A program made the translations under genes and the position numbers. A DNA stretch of 64,000 nt from Leptospira sp. WS60.C2. Lineage in GTDB: Bacteria > Spirochaetota > Leptospiria > Leptospirales > Leptospiraceae. Every line of letters starts with the position of its first letter. Position 1 is the stretch's first letter. Where the stretch lies: contig NZ_CP162135.1 of NCBI RefSeq assembly GCF_040833955.1, positions 49,168 through 113,167 of the forward strand. Reading direction: 5' to 3'. Below the pieces are notes generated by a model that did not search any database, was not told the origin of the DNA, and saw only the letters and a program-made list of their open reading frames with translations. Positions 50,652 through 61,010 of this stretch are shown here, one piece after another.

Positions 50652-51824
50652 TCAAAGTTGCGTTTGTAAAAAATTAAATACACCATCAGATTTTTTCTCA
50701 CAACTTCTGATTTGTCCAAATCGATTCTCTCCTCCACAAGCAATTATATTATTACCGATTTGCTCAAATACAAATAATACTCTCGATGTCTGAAGTTGAT
50801 ACGTTTCTTTTGATAAAGTTCCTGAATTCGAAATTTTAAAACAATCCACGGTCTCAGTATAAGTATTATTTTCAAATCTACCACCACCGCAAAGAATCAC
50901 ATCAGTATTGATTTTTACAGCAGAGTGTCCAGCTCTGTATTCTCCCATATTTCCTATAACCGAAAAATTTCCTGAAGTAAAATCATAAACCTCAGCAGTA
51001 TTTGAATAGGAATAAATTCCATTTGTATCAAATGAATACCCACAAGATAAAACAACTCGATTGTTATCCAATAAATTTGCAGTATGATTAGAACGGGGAA
51101 CTGACATTTGCTGTCCCAAAGCAGTAAAAGTGTTCGTTGTTGGATCAAAAATTTCTGCACTGGAAAGTGTTTGATTCGCTCCATCTCCTCCGACCAAAAT
51201 TACCTTACCATTGTTTAGCAAGGTTGCAGTATGTCGTCTCCTAGAAAAGTTAAGATCGTTTATTAATTCAAATGTGTTTGTAGAAGGATGAAAAATTTCT
51301 GCTGATTTTAATTTTTCAGAATTTCTGCCAAATCCTCCGGTTATTAACACTCTTCCATCATTCAATAATGTAGCCGTATGATATGTCCTTGGAACATTCA
51401 TTGGAGATATATTTACAGAGGAATAAGTTGATGGGTCATAAATTTCTGAATCTGCCAAAATGAATCTTCCGTCATATCCTCCAATGATTAATACTTTCCC
51501 ATTTTGCAATGTTACCACTTCATGTTGAACCCTTTGCTTATTCATTATACCTTTAAAATTTACACTATTATCTTTTAAACTGTATATACTTGACATAGCA
51601 TAGCTTCTTTGACTATTCCCACCAAATAATAATAATTCATTTTCGCTAATTTTGGTGGATTGCTGCTGTGTTAATCCAAAGGGAGAAAAATAATCAGAAA
51701 TAAAAAGAATTCCTAGCCACTGTCTATTCTTTTCATCTTGATTATCTTTTTCAGGTTCCATTAAACATTTAGAAACTAAACTAAAACAAATTAGTAAGGT
51801 AATTATAAAAATTAATTTTTTCAT
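50652..51824 (-). CDS. Kelch-repeat lipoprotein
   Basis: This encodes 390 residues. Signal peptide MKKLIFIITLLICFSLVSKC with Cys20 as lipid site. From about 60 to 380 there are six kelch-type blades of about 50 residues: GKVLIIGGYDG, GRVLITGGFG, GKVILVGGDG, NRVVLSCGYS, DVILCGGGR and NNIIACGGENR mark the strands, each followed by an AEIYDPSTxxF-like strand. A beta-propeller binding protein on the cell surface is predicted. GGAAGAAG precedes the start. Another kelch lipoprotein lies at 61010 beyond the RHS gene. Confidence 0.8.
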   Translation of the reverse strand: MKKLIFIITLLICFSLVSKCLMEPEKDNQDEKNRQWLGILFISDYFSPFGLTQQQSTKISENELLLFGGNSQRSYAMSSIYSLKDNSVNFKGIMNKQRVQHEVVTLQNGKVLIIGGYDGRFILADSEIYDPSTYSSVNISPMNVPRTYHTATLLNDGRVLITGGFGRNSEKLKSAEIFHPSTNTFELINDLNFSRRRHTATLLNNGKVILVGGDGANQTLSSAEIFDPTTNTFTALGQQMSVPRSNHTANLLDNNRVVLSCGYSFDTNGIYSYSNTAEVYDFTSGNFSVIGNMGEYRAGHSAVKINTDVILCGGGRFENNTYTETVDCFKISNSGTLSKETYQLQTSRVLFVFEQIGNNIIACGGENRFGQIRSCEKKSDGVFNFLQTQL

Positions 51825-51826
51825 AG

Positions 51827-52024
51827 TTAATCTTCTTCCCTTACTGCATCTTCATTAGAACGATTATCATTCGTAATTGGAGTATACTTAAGACGCATAT
51901 AAAATGTCACCGAACAATTTTGGGCCACGAGAGTCTCTCCTTGAACGATAAGTAATTTAAACCCAAAAAGTTTCTTCCCATATAGAGGAATGCTGAAATC
52001 GCAAATTATACTACAAGTATCCAT
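51827..52024 (-). CDS. Small ORF upstream of the kelch lipoprotein (doubtful)
   Basis: This encodes 65 residues ending 2 bases before the kelch start, which would allow coupled translation. It contains four cysteines (DTCSIICD, AQNCSV) and a hydrophobic stretch, but no signal peptide and no ribosome site. It may be the end of a lost envelope gene. Kept because of its tight spacing only. Confidence 0.3.
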   Translation of the reverse strand: MDTCSIICDFSIPLYGKKLFGFKLLIVQGETLVAQNCSVTFYMRLKYTPITNDNRSNEDAVREED

Positions 52025-52404
52025 ATATAAAAAAAGGATAGTGGAAAACCTATACTTTATGAATTACCAAGAACTCATGGACACGGTTTAGAACAAACAA
52101 TCCTTTATAAAGAATTACGAAATAAATTCGTCCCCGAATAAGGGTGATTCAATCACTCTCTGATGGAGAGTCTGCTCTCATACTCGTCATTGCAAGATTA
52201 AGACATATTGCGAGGCCTAAATGAGGTAAAAAAAATCTTGATGTAATTTAAATAAATTTTGAAAGCCATAGCTATTGGAATTCGAGAGCTTTTTATTTAG
52301 CAAAAGATTCTACAGAATACAATCCACGATAGATAGTCAAAATGAATGCTTAATCATGATTTTACAAAAAAATGCAATTTACCTAAATTATTCAAGAGCT
52401 AATA
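52025..52404. other. Intergenic region, nothing recognised
   Basis: About 380 bases with no supported gene. It lies downstream of the lipoprotein at 52405 and upstream of the doubtful ORF, both on the minus strand. ATTCAATCACTCTCTGATGGAGAGTCTGC (52148-52176) can form a short hairpin and might be a terminator for the RHS operon. Confidence 0.4.
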
Positions 52405-53037
52405 TCAATCTGACATTACAGGTAATTTCGATAGAGTCATTTCTATCGAATCTAATAGCTCTGGAAGAGAATATTTATTCCTTTTAAGAACAAAATTGTA
52501 TGCAGTCAATGGAAATAGCAACACGAATGACGCATGTTCTATTGGTAACAAGTATTCGTCTTTAGAGAAAAACTGATCTTTTACCGAAACGGTAATTTCA
52601 GTTACAATACCAGATGTGCCATAGTAAGGCAAAATAAACAATGTTGAACCAGATAAATACAACCAAATGTCGTTTATTCGATCTTTTATTTTATAATCAT
52701 ATTCAAATATGCATCCATGCCTCTGAAACAGTTTAATATTCATATGGATTTTCTCTTTTGGATATTTTTGGAATTTGTAAATTGTGTTTTTTGATTTTAT
52801 TTTATATCCTGTTTCTCTGAATGTTTCTTCAAGGATTTTTTCATTTGTCCATAAATTAAAATCTTCACCAGAATTATATAAACTAGTAATACATTCCTTT
52901 GGAGTATACGAATAAGATATATTGATTATTTCCTGATTCTTCTCAATGATTTCAGAGAAATCCCTTTCTTTTCTAAAGGAAATGCAAGAATTCAAAAGAA
53001 AATTGCAGCAAATTATAATATAATAAAAATTCCTCAT
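52405..53037 (-). CDS. Lipoprotein directly downstream of the RHS gene
   Basis: This encodes 210 residues. Signal peptide MRNFYYIIICCNFLLNSC with Cys18. The mature part includes KECITSLYNSGEDFNLW, IWLYLSGSTLFILPYYGTSGIV (a possible membrane-touching segment) and DEYLLPIEHASFVLLFPL. The ATG is only 6 bases after the RHS stop, so the two are cotranscribed. The place directly after an RHS C-terminal toxin is where immunity proteins sit; a lipoprotein could protect the periplasm. That is an inference; no immunity family is recognised. Confidence 0.7.
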   Translation of the reverse strand: MRNFYYIIICCNFLLNSCISFRKERDFSEIIEKNQEIINISYSYTPKECITSLYNSGEDFNLWTNEKILEETFRETGYKIKSKNTIYKFQKYPKEKIHMNIKLFQRHGCIFEYDYKIKDRINDIWLYLSGSTLFILPYYGTSGIVTEITVSVKDQFFSKDEYLLPIEHASFVLLFPLTAYNFVLKRNKYSLPELLDSIEMTLSKLPVMSD

Positions 53038-53043
53038 ACAAAT

Positions 53044-56000
53044 TTACCTACTATATCTATTTGGCATATTAGGAGAACAATCTAAACGCGTGTTGGGATT
53101 ATCTGTATGAACAATGATACATATTCCATTAGTAACCATTGGGATAGTAGCACCATTTGATAGTGGAGCAAACATAAAGCCACCAACCATCATAGCTGCG
53201 CCTAGTGTATACAACGATCCTTTTGCGACAGTCTTTTGAGCCATTTCCTCATCCCAAAAGATTCCATCTTTTAAACTTGATTTTGATAATCCACCATATA
53301 TATAATATGGAAATAGTCTCACATGCAAAAATTCTCTGGCCCAATTCACTTTTTTTAAACCGTCTATGGATTTGCTAACATCCCAATTCTGATATGCATG
53401 TCGGCTGTTTTTATCATTTCCACGACCCTTTTTGAATACACTATAAATAAATACTAATCTCTGAATATCATTATTAAAGCTAGGGTTATCCTTTACAAAA
53501 AAATAAGCGGCTGCAGCGAATGCCCAAGATTGACTGATTCTATTACCGCTGGAATCTCTCCATTTTAAAGGATTGCCTTCGACATACATCATCCTATTCA
53601 TTCCTTGCTCTTTTTCTGGATAAGTTATTCCATCATTACTAGCAAATCTTCCTAGTCCTACATCATAATACCTAGCTTTGTAATAGTACAAACCACTTTC
53701 TTGATCTTCTTCTTGCCCAGTATATTTAAATTTGGTAATGTCAGGTCCATAGGAGTCAGTCCTTAATATTTCTCCATATGGTTTGTAAGTGATATGACTC
53801 TTGCCTCCTCTTTCCCCACCTGCAAGAACATTACCATTCCCATCGGTGATCATAGTAATACTTCCTAAATGGTCTGGGTGTAAAAAATACATTCCAGAAA
53901 CCCTCGCATTTCCTGCGGAAGAACCTCCGCCACCTCCTCCGTTACCTGGTGGTTCATCACCAACTGATTGGGTATCGCTAGGTATATTAGCAAGTCCCAA
54001 AACCCAAATCGGGGTTCCCGTTTCACCCTCAGCACTTCCGAGTAACAATGGAAAACATCCTGCTGTTGTGGTAAAAGAAAATAAAACTAAAAATAAAGCT
54101 GTTCCATAACGAGGAATTTGCTTTTGGATTCTATTGATAAAATTAGGTAAAATTGAAATTCCAAACATGTCAGTAGTTTGGTATTCTGAATTAGATTCTT
54201 CATTTTGCTCTTTTGTTTTGTATACTACCCAGAATAGAAATCCAAGTAATGCCAACCAAGGTAAGGCTCTATGTCCCTCTCTAAACTTTCCATCAATGTA
54301 GATATTCGTATCTTCTAATAAGCCTATTAATGCAAAACCAACTCGGTTCTTCCAATACGTATTACAATCTATGTTTACTTCTTTACAAAATGGATTCACT
54401 AACCACTCGTTTGATGCCATCTGGTTTAGTAGAATCGCATCCCCTCTACTATATTGGGCAACCATATCACCTTCCGCACCAACCACATACAACGTATGTT
54501 TCTCTTGTGCTCCTGGAGAGCGATGAATTTCATAATAGTTTCCAAAGCTATAAGTCGTAGTATTTGAATTCTGTAATGATTTTTTAATCCTCATCCCGGA
54601 ATGGTCATACGTATATTCGAACTTGTCTCCACCAATCGTCTCAATTCTTTGCAGTTTGTTTTGTGCGTTGTAGAAAAGTGTATCACCGTTACGACCTATC
54701 ATATTCCCCATAGCATCATAGGCATAGCCAACAATACCTGTATTCGGGCTATTTACCCTTGTCACTGCATGAATATGATTTCCATTATCATAGGAATAAG
54801 TAAAATTCCCCTTAGTTAGCAAATTTCCATTCTTATGATAATTATAATTCTCTTCTCCATACTTACCTAAAGCTTTAGTCACTCGATTTAAATGATCGTA
54901 TTCAAATCTTTGGTTACGAGATTCATTCATTAAATCAGTAATTGCAGAAATATTCCCTCGCTTATCATAATCATACTTAATACTTTGTTCAACAGATTTG
55001 TCTTTCAAATAAGTCACTAGAGATTGAGGTCGCATACGAAGTGGATCATATCCGATCTTAGTAACAATACCATTGCCTGTTTTCCGCTCTATAAAATATT
55101 TATCATTTTCAATTTTCGGACCTTCATAACTAACAACAGTGTGATTAAGACTATTCCCATCATGAGAGTCCATAGTCAAAAAAGCAAGTTGACCTGTACC
55201 TGTATAGTGATTACGTATCAATGTTCCTTCTGGATAAGTGATAGTCTTCACACGCCCAAATGCATCGTAGGTTCTCTGAAAAATTACTTGTAAATCATCA
55301 ATGGAACGTTTCTCACCAATTACATTGCCCTTTCTATCATAAGCTAATTCAATGATTCCAGAACTATCTGTAACTTTCGTTAATTTTCCTATAACATTAT
55401 TACTAGATAATGTGTTCCCAGTGTCATACTCATAGACAATTGGAGTTTCATTTCCGGGAAATACTTTTGTAATCCTTCCCAATGCATCCACTTCCTTGCG
55501 AAGCACTATTCCACGGGCATCAGTTTGAATTAGCAAATCTCCTGCTAAATTGTAAGAGTAAGTAATGGTTCCAGAATTGGAATCGCTATATCTAGTTTTT
55601 CTTCCACCGATATCGTAGCTAATTTCTGTAATCCCATTGCCTGGATCATAGATTTGTATTAAACGGTCCGCATTATCATACCGGTATTGTAGCGTTTCTC
55701 CTTGTATAGTTTTTGAAACAAGTCTCCCCCAATTATCAAGGTTTTGCGTTTCTGTCCTAATCACCTCAGACTGGTTTGTAGTTGTCGAATTGGTTGAACG
55801 AAGACCATAGACTATTCGGGAAATTTCTCCCGTAGCAGCTATAGTTTCCTTTGGTCGTTCAAGTGAATCTTCTGATCGTGTATAGTAAAAAGTATATGAC
55901 CAGTGGGGAGACTCACCAGTAAAATATGAATTGGATTTTTGTATTTCCCGTCCCAAGCTATCATACTTTGTTTCAACTGTAGAAACAATTCCGTCCACAA

Positions 56001-59000
56001 CGAGAGATTCTTTTTTAACAACTTTTCCTTGTAAATCTGTTGTTTCTCTCGTCCAAACATCTCCTTCATCTGTATGAGTAGTTTGTTTTGTCACAAAGTT
56101 AGAACCATCAAATGAATACTCGATCGATTCTTGTTTTTCACCATTGAGAAAACTAGCAGTCTTCCTTCCATACTCATCGAAGTCGAAATTTACAATATTC
56201 CCATTAGGATCTTCCAATGTAATCTCAACATTCTTCTTCGAATCATAAGTTTTTTTGCTGGTTTGTCCTAAAGCATTCCTTGTGACCGTTGGTTTGCTTC
56301 GAGTGATATCGCCATATTCATATGTCAAAGTTCTACCAAGAGAATCAGTAGAACTTGTTACATTCCCAATCGCATCATAGGAATAATACATTGAATACCA
56401 TTGACCTGAACTAACCAATTTACTCTCGGAAGATAAATCAGCTCCATTATAAGTCCATTTTTTATGTTCCACCAAACTTCCATTTACAGTCTTTTTTGAT
56501 TCAGTTAGTAAAGCTAAGATATTCATGGCAGAATTATTTGAATAATTCATCTCCAATCGAGTTAATCTACCATTGTAATCTTCTTCACTTACTGATTGAG
56601 AATATGCGAAAGAAGGATCGTAAGTAAGTGAATTCGTAATCTGATCTTTTAATTGTCCATTTTCATAGACTTCTCTGGTTGTTATCGTTGGAATTCGTAA
56701 CCTGGTACCTATGTGCGGATTAAAAACTGAATATGCATAAGCATTTCTTTCCATTAGAGAATTATTTGCAGTATAACTCTCTGATTTAGATAAAAGACCT
56801 GCACTTGATCCGCTGTGAATATAAGTAGAAATATTTCTACTTTTTAGTTCACCATTTACTAAATTTCGTTCTGTAATAGTTTCAAATCCTAAGTTTTGAC
56901 TTGTTTCTAAGTCTCCAGGCTTAAAACGAGAATTGGTGTACGAATATTCAGATTTGTATTCAGCATACCCTAGACCCACTCTTTTAGTTAAGGATGACAC
57001 TAATAATTGCGGTGAGCCATTTGGCAATGAAGTTGAATAACTACCCGTTCCTTTTTGAACAGCTCCTGGAATATTCTTTTTCCAAGCATACTCCACTGAG
57101 GTTTCGGCGCCATTAACATTATTGATGATTTTACTTAGCATACCACCAGTGGCACTTGGAGAATTAGAAGAAATTTGACGTGTGATTAAATTTTTTCCAT
57201 ACTGATAATAGAAATCAGGAATTCCATCTTCATTTCTATCCTCGAACCTTGCGGTTGCAATTTCTTTTGATTCTACTGAAAACTCACCGCTTCTATTAAA
57301 ATTTCCATTCCCATTTCCAGAATATATATGATACGCCTGCGTATCGAATTCTTTAACAATGAAATCTAAATATCCATCTTCATTAAGATCGGCAAAATCA
57401 AAACTTGATACCACTGAAATGTTTGGATCATTTCTTTCAGCAAATCTATCTGGTTTAATGACCGTGGATAGGCTCGAGGTAATTATATTTGCAAAATCGA
57501 AACCCTGACCTGTGTTAAAAATAACGTGAACTTGAGATGATAAATTATATGCATTCTCAGTCCATCGATCATACGGATTAAAATGGCTATTTGCATTGGT
57601 AACAGATACATAATCTGGTAAACCATCTTTGTTAACATCTACTAGCCAATTTTTTCCATTGTATCCAACTGCGGAGCGTGGTATATTCTGAGCAAATTGA
57701 TAGATACTATTTTGGTTTAAATTTATCTTAGTTATAATTACTTGATATTGAGAAGAATCAAGATTCACATTTCGTATTCTGTTAATCTCGATATCCAACT
57801 CATTCGCTTGCCTTTCTAATAGCGCTCTATAACGAACTTCAAAAAATTGTTGGTCGATTGCTTTTGTTAAATTTTCCTTTTCAGAATCTGTTGCAGTTCC
57901 TGGTCTTCCCAACAATTCCCAATATAACCATCTCCAATCTGAGAAAATAGAGCTCTCGATGTATCTAACATGAAAAAAGTCACCATATCCTCCGTTAATC
58001 AAAAATAGCATTTGTTCTTTAAAGTAAGCAACTTCCGCCTGAGCATTTGCTATCTCTTGTTTGTGCCTTTCTTTGACTGCAAGTAACATAGCCTGCTCTG
58101 GAGGAGGATTAACGTTTACAACCTGGATATGTTCAGGAACGCCATCACCATCTACGTCTGAAAATTGATTCATCCGATGTGCAATGAATGGATTAGTATC
58201 CAAAGTTTCTTGAACTAAACTTCTATTACCACCATACCAAATAACCTTCTCAGCCTGGAATCCCCTTCCAGTAGAAATATAAATTGACATCTTTTCTGGA
58301 GATAGGTGTATAAAATCGCTTCTCCCATCTCTATTGATATCTACGGCATAATCCAGAGGGTTATAGTTTTGAGTTAACCTATAATTCTGAGACATTGGCT
58401 GTAATTTTACATGAGGGAAAGGAATCGATGTTTCTAATCCGTTACCATTTGAATACGAAACATAAAGCATCGCATTATGTTCGTATATCATATCCGTTTT
58501 GCCGTCGCCATCCATGTCAGCTATATCAATATATGTATTGTATTTTATTGGATAATTTGGTGAAGTTACAGTTCTACCATTCTTTTGATCGTCTGTCTTA
58601 ACATATATTTGATTACCATCCATTCTCCCGAGAAATCTAGAGAACTCAGTAACTCCATCACCATCTATATCTGTTGGAAGCACTAAACGGTTTGGAGAAA
58701 TAACACCATTATCACATCGATCAGCAGAAAAATATAAATATTCCCCGCACATGCTGATAGCAAAATCCGGACATCCAGGAAAAGCTGTACATAGACATGC
58801 TAGTACTCCAATATCGCATGTTTGTCTATTTTGATTACCCATAGGATATCGTCCTACCATTTCAACTTCAGGATTATACAAGTTCATATCCACCTTAAGT
58901 GCATTGAAATCAAATCCTTCGCCAGAACCTCCTCCTGTTTTTGCAATCCCTGGAGGTGTAATTTTATTTTGAAGCTTATTCAAAGCAACTTTTGATTTAG

Positions 59001-60021
59001 GTGGTTGACTAGCTTTCATCGTAAAAATTGCATAGATGATTTGCTTTAACAACAATAGTCCGCGATCTTCTAAATCTATTTCGCTTCCATATCCATTCGA
59101 AACTTGATTTGCGCCAGAGTTTAATTTTGAACCTATTCCTTCATGACTATGAGTATATACAAATTCCAGAGGTAAATGAGTTGAAAGAGAAAAGAAATTG
59201 TCTTTCTCGAATTGGATTTTCGTTAGGAGACTATCTTTTGTTTTTAAATCATTAGAATAACTAAATTCGTAAGTATGAACATGTGAATTACCGGAATAAA
59301 ATCTGATCCGACTAATCAACCAATCTCGAACCGTTAATGTTTTTTCAGAATAATCTGTTTCTATATCTTCTCTTGTAGAGTATTCAATTCTTATTTCTCT
59401 AACTCCTCCGGCATATGAAATTCGAGTTAAGTAAATCTCTCCCTTTCTTACTTCCCATTCATAATTAATTGTTTCACCATGAGGTTCACGTTTTTCTCGC
59501 AGTGCCCAAGTTCTTACCGCACCGTTGGGATGAATTAATTGGGCACCGCTACCGCCATAGGTATATCTATTCCCATCTTTATCATATGCAATAAATTCCG
59601 TTGGACCCTGTCCCGAATCTCCCTGCGGGAAAAAACTAACAAAACTTTCTTCTTTCGTATAATAAACTGATCTGTTACCGTTCGAATCCACTAGCTGACC
59701 ATAATCTGAGCTATAGTAACTATCATTCGAATTATAATTAATTCCATAAGATAAGTCTCTTTTTATATAGGAAAATCCCGAGATTCCATATCCTTTTCCT
59801 AAAATCCCGTTCCCACCACTCGAAGAATACGAAATAGTTAACTCAGGCGTCAAATCACCTGTGCCATCTGGTACTTCCAACGGAAAACTAAATGATGCAT
59901 TTCCAAATTGATCCGCGCTGATTTCTGGAATTTGAAGAGGCAATCTTTGCCCTCCAAGAAAAGATAAAAAGGAAAAAATAGAAACCAACACTAAAACTAT
60001 TTTCAATATATTTTGTCGCAT
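53044..60021 (-). CDS. Secreted SpvB/FG-GAP/RHS repeat protein
   Basis: This encodes 2325 residues. Signal peptide at 1-24. SpvB-type domain at about 30-320 (FPLEVPDGTGDLTPELTISY, SSSGGNGILGKGYGISG). FG-GAP/VCBS repeats at about 440-960, with DIDGDGVTEF, DMDGDGKTD, DINRDGRSDF, DVNKDGLPDY and DLNEDGYLDF as calcium loops. YD/RHS repeats at about 1200-1900. An unusual insert with two hydrophobic segments lies at about 1920-1990, followed by a poly-Gly linker. The RHS core comes at about 2050-2160: HPDHLGSITMITDGNG, YYYKARYYDVGLGRFASNDG. The variable C-terminus of about 165 residues follows and is presumably the toxin; I do not recognise its fold. The RHS shell would encapsulate and deliver it. 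Confidence 0.85.
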   Translation of the reverse strand: MRQNILKIVLVLVSIFSFLSFLGGQRLPLQIPEISADQFGNASFSFPLEVPDGTGDLTPELTISYSSSGGNGILGKGYGISGFSYIKRDLSYGINYNSNDSYYSSDYGQLVDSNGNRSVYYTKEESFVSFFPQGDSGQGPTEFIAYDKDGNRYTYGGSGAQLIHPNGAVRTWALREKREPHGETINYEWEVRKGEIYLTRISYAGGVREIRIEYSTREDIETDYSEKTLTVRDWLISRIRFYSGNSHVHTYEFSYSNDLKTKDSLLTKIQFEKDNFFSLSTHLPLEFVYTHSHEGIGSKLNSGANQVSNGYGSEIDLEDRGLLLLKQIIYAIFTMKASQPPKSKVALNKLQNKITPPGIAKTGGGSGEGFDFNALKVDMNLYNPEVEMVGRYPMGNQNRQTCDIGVLACLCTAFPGCPDFAISMCGEYLYFSADRCDNGVISPNRLVLPTDIDGDGVTEFSRFLGRMDGNQIYVKTDDQKNGRTVTSPNYPIKYNTYIDIADMDGDGKTDMIYEHNAMLYVSYSNGNGLETSIPFPHVKLQPMSQNYRLTQNYNPLDYAVDINRDGRSDFIHLSPEKMSIYISTGRGFQAEKVIWYGGNRSLVQETLDTNPFIAHRMNQFSDVDGDGVPEHIQVVNVNPPPEQAMLLAVKERHKQEIANAQAEVAYFKEQMLFLINGGYGDFFHVRYIESSIFSDWRWLYWELLGRPGTATDSEKENLTKAIDQQFFEVRYRALLERQANELDIEINRIRNVNLDSSQYQVIITKINLNQNSIYQFAQNIPRSAVGYNGKNWLVDVNKDGLPDYVSVTNANSHFNPYDRWTENAYNLSSQVHVIFNTGQGFDFANIITSSLSTVIKPDRFAERNDPNISVVSSFDFADLNEDGYLDFIVKEFDTQAYHIYSGNGNGNFNRSGEFSVESKEIATARFEDRNEDGIPDFYYQYGKNLITRQISSNSPSATGGMLSKIINNVNGAETSVEYAWKKNIPGAVQKGTGSYSTSLPNGSPQLLVSSLTKRVGLGYAEYKSEYSYTNSRFKPGDLETSQNLGFETITERNLVNGELKSRNISTYIHSGSSAGLLSKSESYTANNSLMERNAYAYSVFNPHIGTRLRIPTITTREVYENGQLKDQITNSLTYDPSFAYSQSVSEEDYNGRLTRLEMNYSNNSAMNILALLTESKKTVNGSLVEHKKWTYNGADLSSESKLVSSGQWYSMYYSYDAIGNVTSSTDSLGRTLTYEYGDITRSKPTVTRNALGQTSKKTYDSKKNVEITLEDPNGNIVNFDFDEYGRKTASFLNGEKQESIEYSFDGSNFVTKQTTHTDEGDVWTRETTDLQGKVVKKESLVVDGIVSTVETKYDSLGREIQKSNSYFTGESPHWSYTFYYTRSEDSLERPKETIAATGEISRIVYGLRSTNSTTTNQSEVIRTETQNLDNWGRLVSKTIQGETLQYRYDNADRLIQIYDPGNGITEISYDIGGRKTRYSDSNSGTITYSYNLAGDLLIQTDARGIVLRKEVDALGRITKVFPGNETPIVYEYDTGNTLSSNNVIGKLTKVTDSSGIIELAYDRKGNVIGEKRSIDDLQVIFQRTYDAFGRVKTITYPEGTLIRNHYTGTGQLAFLTMDSHDGNSLNHTVVSYEGPKIENDKYFIERKTGNGIVTKIGYDPLRMRPQSLVTYLKDKSVEQSIKYDYDKRGNISAITDLMNESRNQRFEYDHLNRVTKALGKYGEENYNYHKNGNLLTKGNFTYSYDNGNHIHAVTRVNSPNTGIVGYAYDAMGNMIGRNGDTLFYNAQNKLQRIETIGGDKFEYTYDHSGMRIKKSLQNSNTTTYSFGNYYEIHRSPGAQEKHTLYVVGAEGDMVAQYSRGDAILLNQMASNEWLVNPFCKEVNIDCNTYWKNRVGFALIGLLEDTNIYIDGKFREGHRALPWLALLGFLFWVVYKTKEQNEESNSEYQTTDMFGISILPNFINRIQKQIPRYGTALFLVLFSFTTTAGCFPLLLGSAEGETGTPIWVLGLANIPSDTQSVGDEPPGNGGGGGGSSAGNARVSGMYFLHPDHLGSITMITDGNGNVLAGGERGGKSHITYKPYGEILRTDSYGPDITKFKYTGQEEDQESGLYYYKARYYDVGLGRFASNDGITYPEKEQGMNRMMYVEGNPLKWRDSSGNRISQSWAFAAAAYFFVKDNPSFNNDIQRLVFIYSVFKKGRGNDKNSRHAYQNWDVSKSIDGLKKVNWAREFLHVRLFPYYIYGGLSKSSLKDGIFWDEEMAQKTVAKGSLYTLGAAMMVGGFMFAPLSNGATIPMVTNGICIIVHTDNPNTRLDCSPNMPNRYSR

Positions 60022-60101
60022 AACTTGAACACTTAGGGATTAATAATTCTTGCCATCTAACACTTATCTCAAAAAAATGTCAACAGTTCCGCATAACAAA
60101 A

Positions 60102-61010
60102 ATGAATTCATCAAGATCTCTTCAACTAACAACGTTTTTATGTTTTTTCGTTCAATTATTTAGTTACTCATTACATTCAGCTGAGCTAAGATTCCCGAAT
60201 GGTGATGGCTTCTTTGTCGAGTTTATCTATGAAGATGAACGTATGCTCGTAGTCAAATTCAAGGAAAAGGAATACAAAATCCCTAAGAAAGAACTCGAGT
60301 ATTATGATTTATCTAACAAGGGACAACTGAATAATTCTTACAAAATCGCAATTTTATCACTAAAAAATGGAAGTGTAATCAAAGGAACAATTGCAGAACG
60401 AAAAAAAGATGAAATTATAATCAAATCTGAGTTAGGGTTTTTAACAATAAGTAGAGATGAAATCAAAAACACTAATTTAGAAACTGACGAACATCCAGAA
60501 TTCCCTGTTGTCTATCTAGCGAATGACAAGTTAGATAACTTAACAAAAGTTGGGGGTAGTTTTTCTTTTTTACCTTTATTTCCGCCTCTGGGCACTCAAA
60601 CTCCACCTCTCTATGGTATTAGTTTATTTACAGAACCTGCCTTCTTAAGATTTAAAAATACGTATCAATTGGGTTTCAAATATGAATATCAACAGTCCGT
60701 GGGACCAGTGAAGGAAATAAGTATCCATTCAGGATATACTTACCTTTACCAATCTAAGGTTTTCAATTCGAATCCACTCCTAGATTTTTACGGAATCGTT
60801 GGTCTTGGAATTTCCGCACTAAATTATAAATATGATCAGAACAATTCTAAAGTTGGATCAAATCCTTCTGCTTATATTGAGCTAGGCTGGCAAGGGCTAA
60901 GATATGGCTCCTCTTTTTATCGTTTTGGATGGAAGAACCAATGTTTCTTCGAGATAGAAAAAACTCACTGTGGCTCTGGTCTTGAAATTACTGGCGGGAT
61001 GAATTTCTAA
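60102..61010 (+). CDS. Exported outer-membrane-like protein
   Basis: This encodes 302 residues with a signal peptide (LTTFLCFFVQLFSYSLHSA), cleaved near 28. The region at about 30-140 has two repeats (FVEFIYEDERMLVVKFKEKEYKIPKKEL and LKNGSVIKGTIAERKKDEIIIKSELGFLTI) like small SH3-type beta barrels. From about 150 alternating strands (GISLFTEPAFLRF, YQLGFKYEYQ, GLGISALNYKYD, AYIELGWQGLRYG) suggest an eight-stranded outer membrane barrel ending in Phe, the usual terminal residue. It is the first gene of a three-gene operon and overlaps the next start by one base. Confidence 0.7.
   Translation: MNSSRSLQLTTFLCFFVQLFSYSLHSAELRFPNGDGFFVEFIYEDERMLVVKFKEKEYKIPKKELEYYDLSNKGQLNNSYKIAILSLKNGSVIKGTIAERKKDEIIIKSELGFLTISRDEIKNTNLETDEHPEFPVVYLANDKLDNLTKVGGSFSFLPLFPPLGTQTPPLYGISLFTEPAFLRFKNTYQLGFKYEYQQSVGPVKEISIHSGYTYLYQSKVFNSNPLLDFYGIVGLGISALNYKYDQNNSKVGSNPSAYIELGWQGLRYGSSFYRFGWKNQCFFEIEKTHCGSGLEITGGMNF

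Noticed and set aside
53801..54109. 102-codon plus-strand frame rich in Pro
   Set aside because: It is the complement of the poly-Gly linker in the RHS gene.
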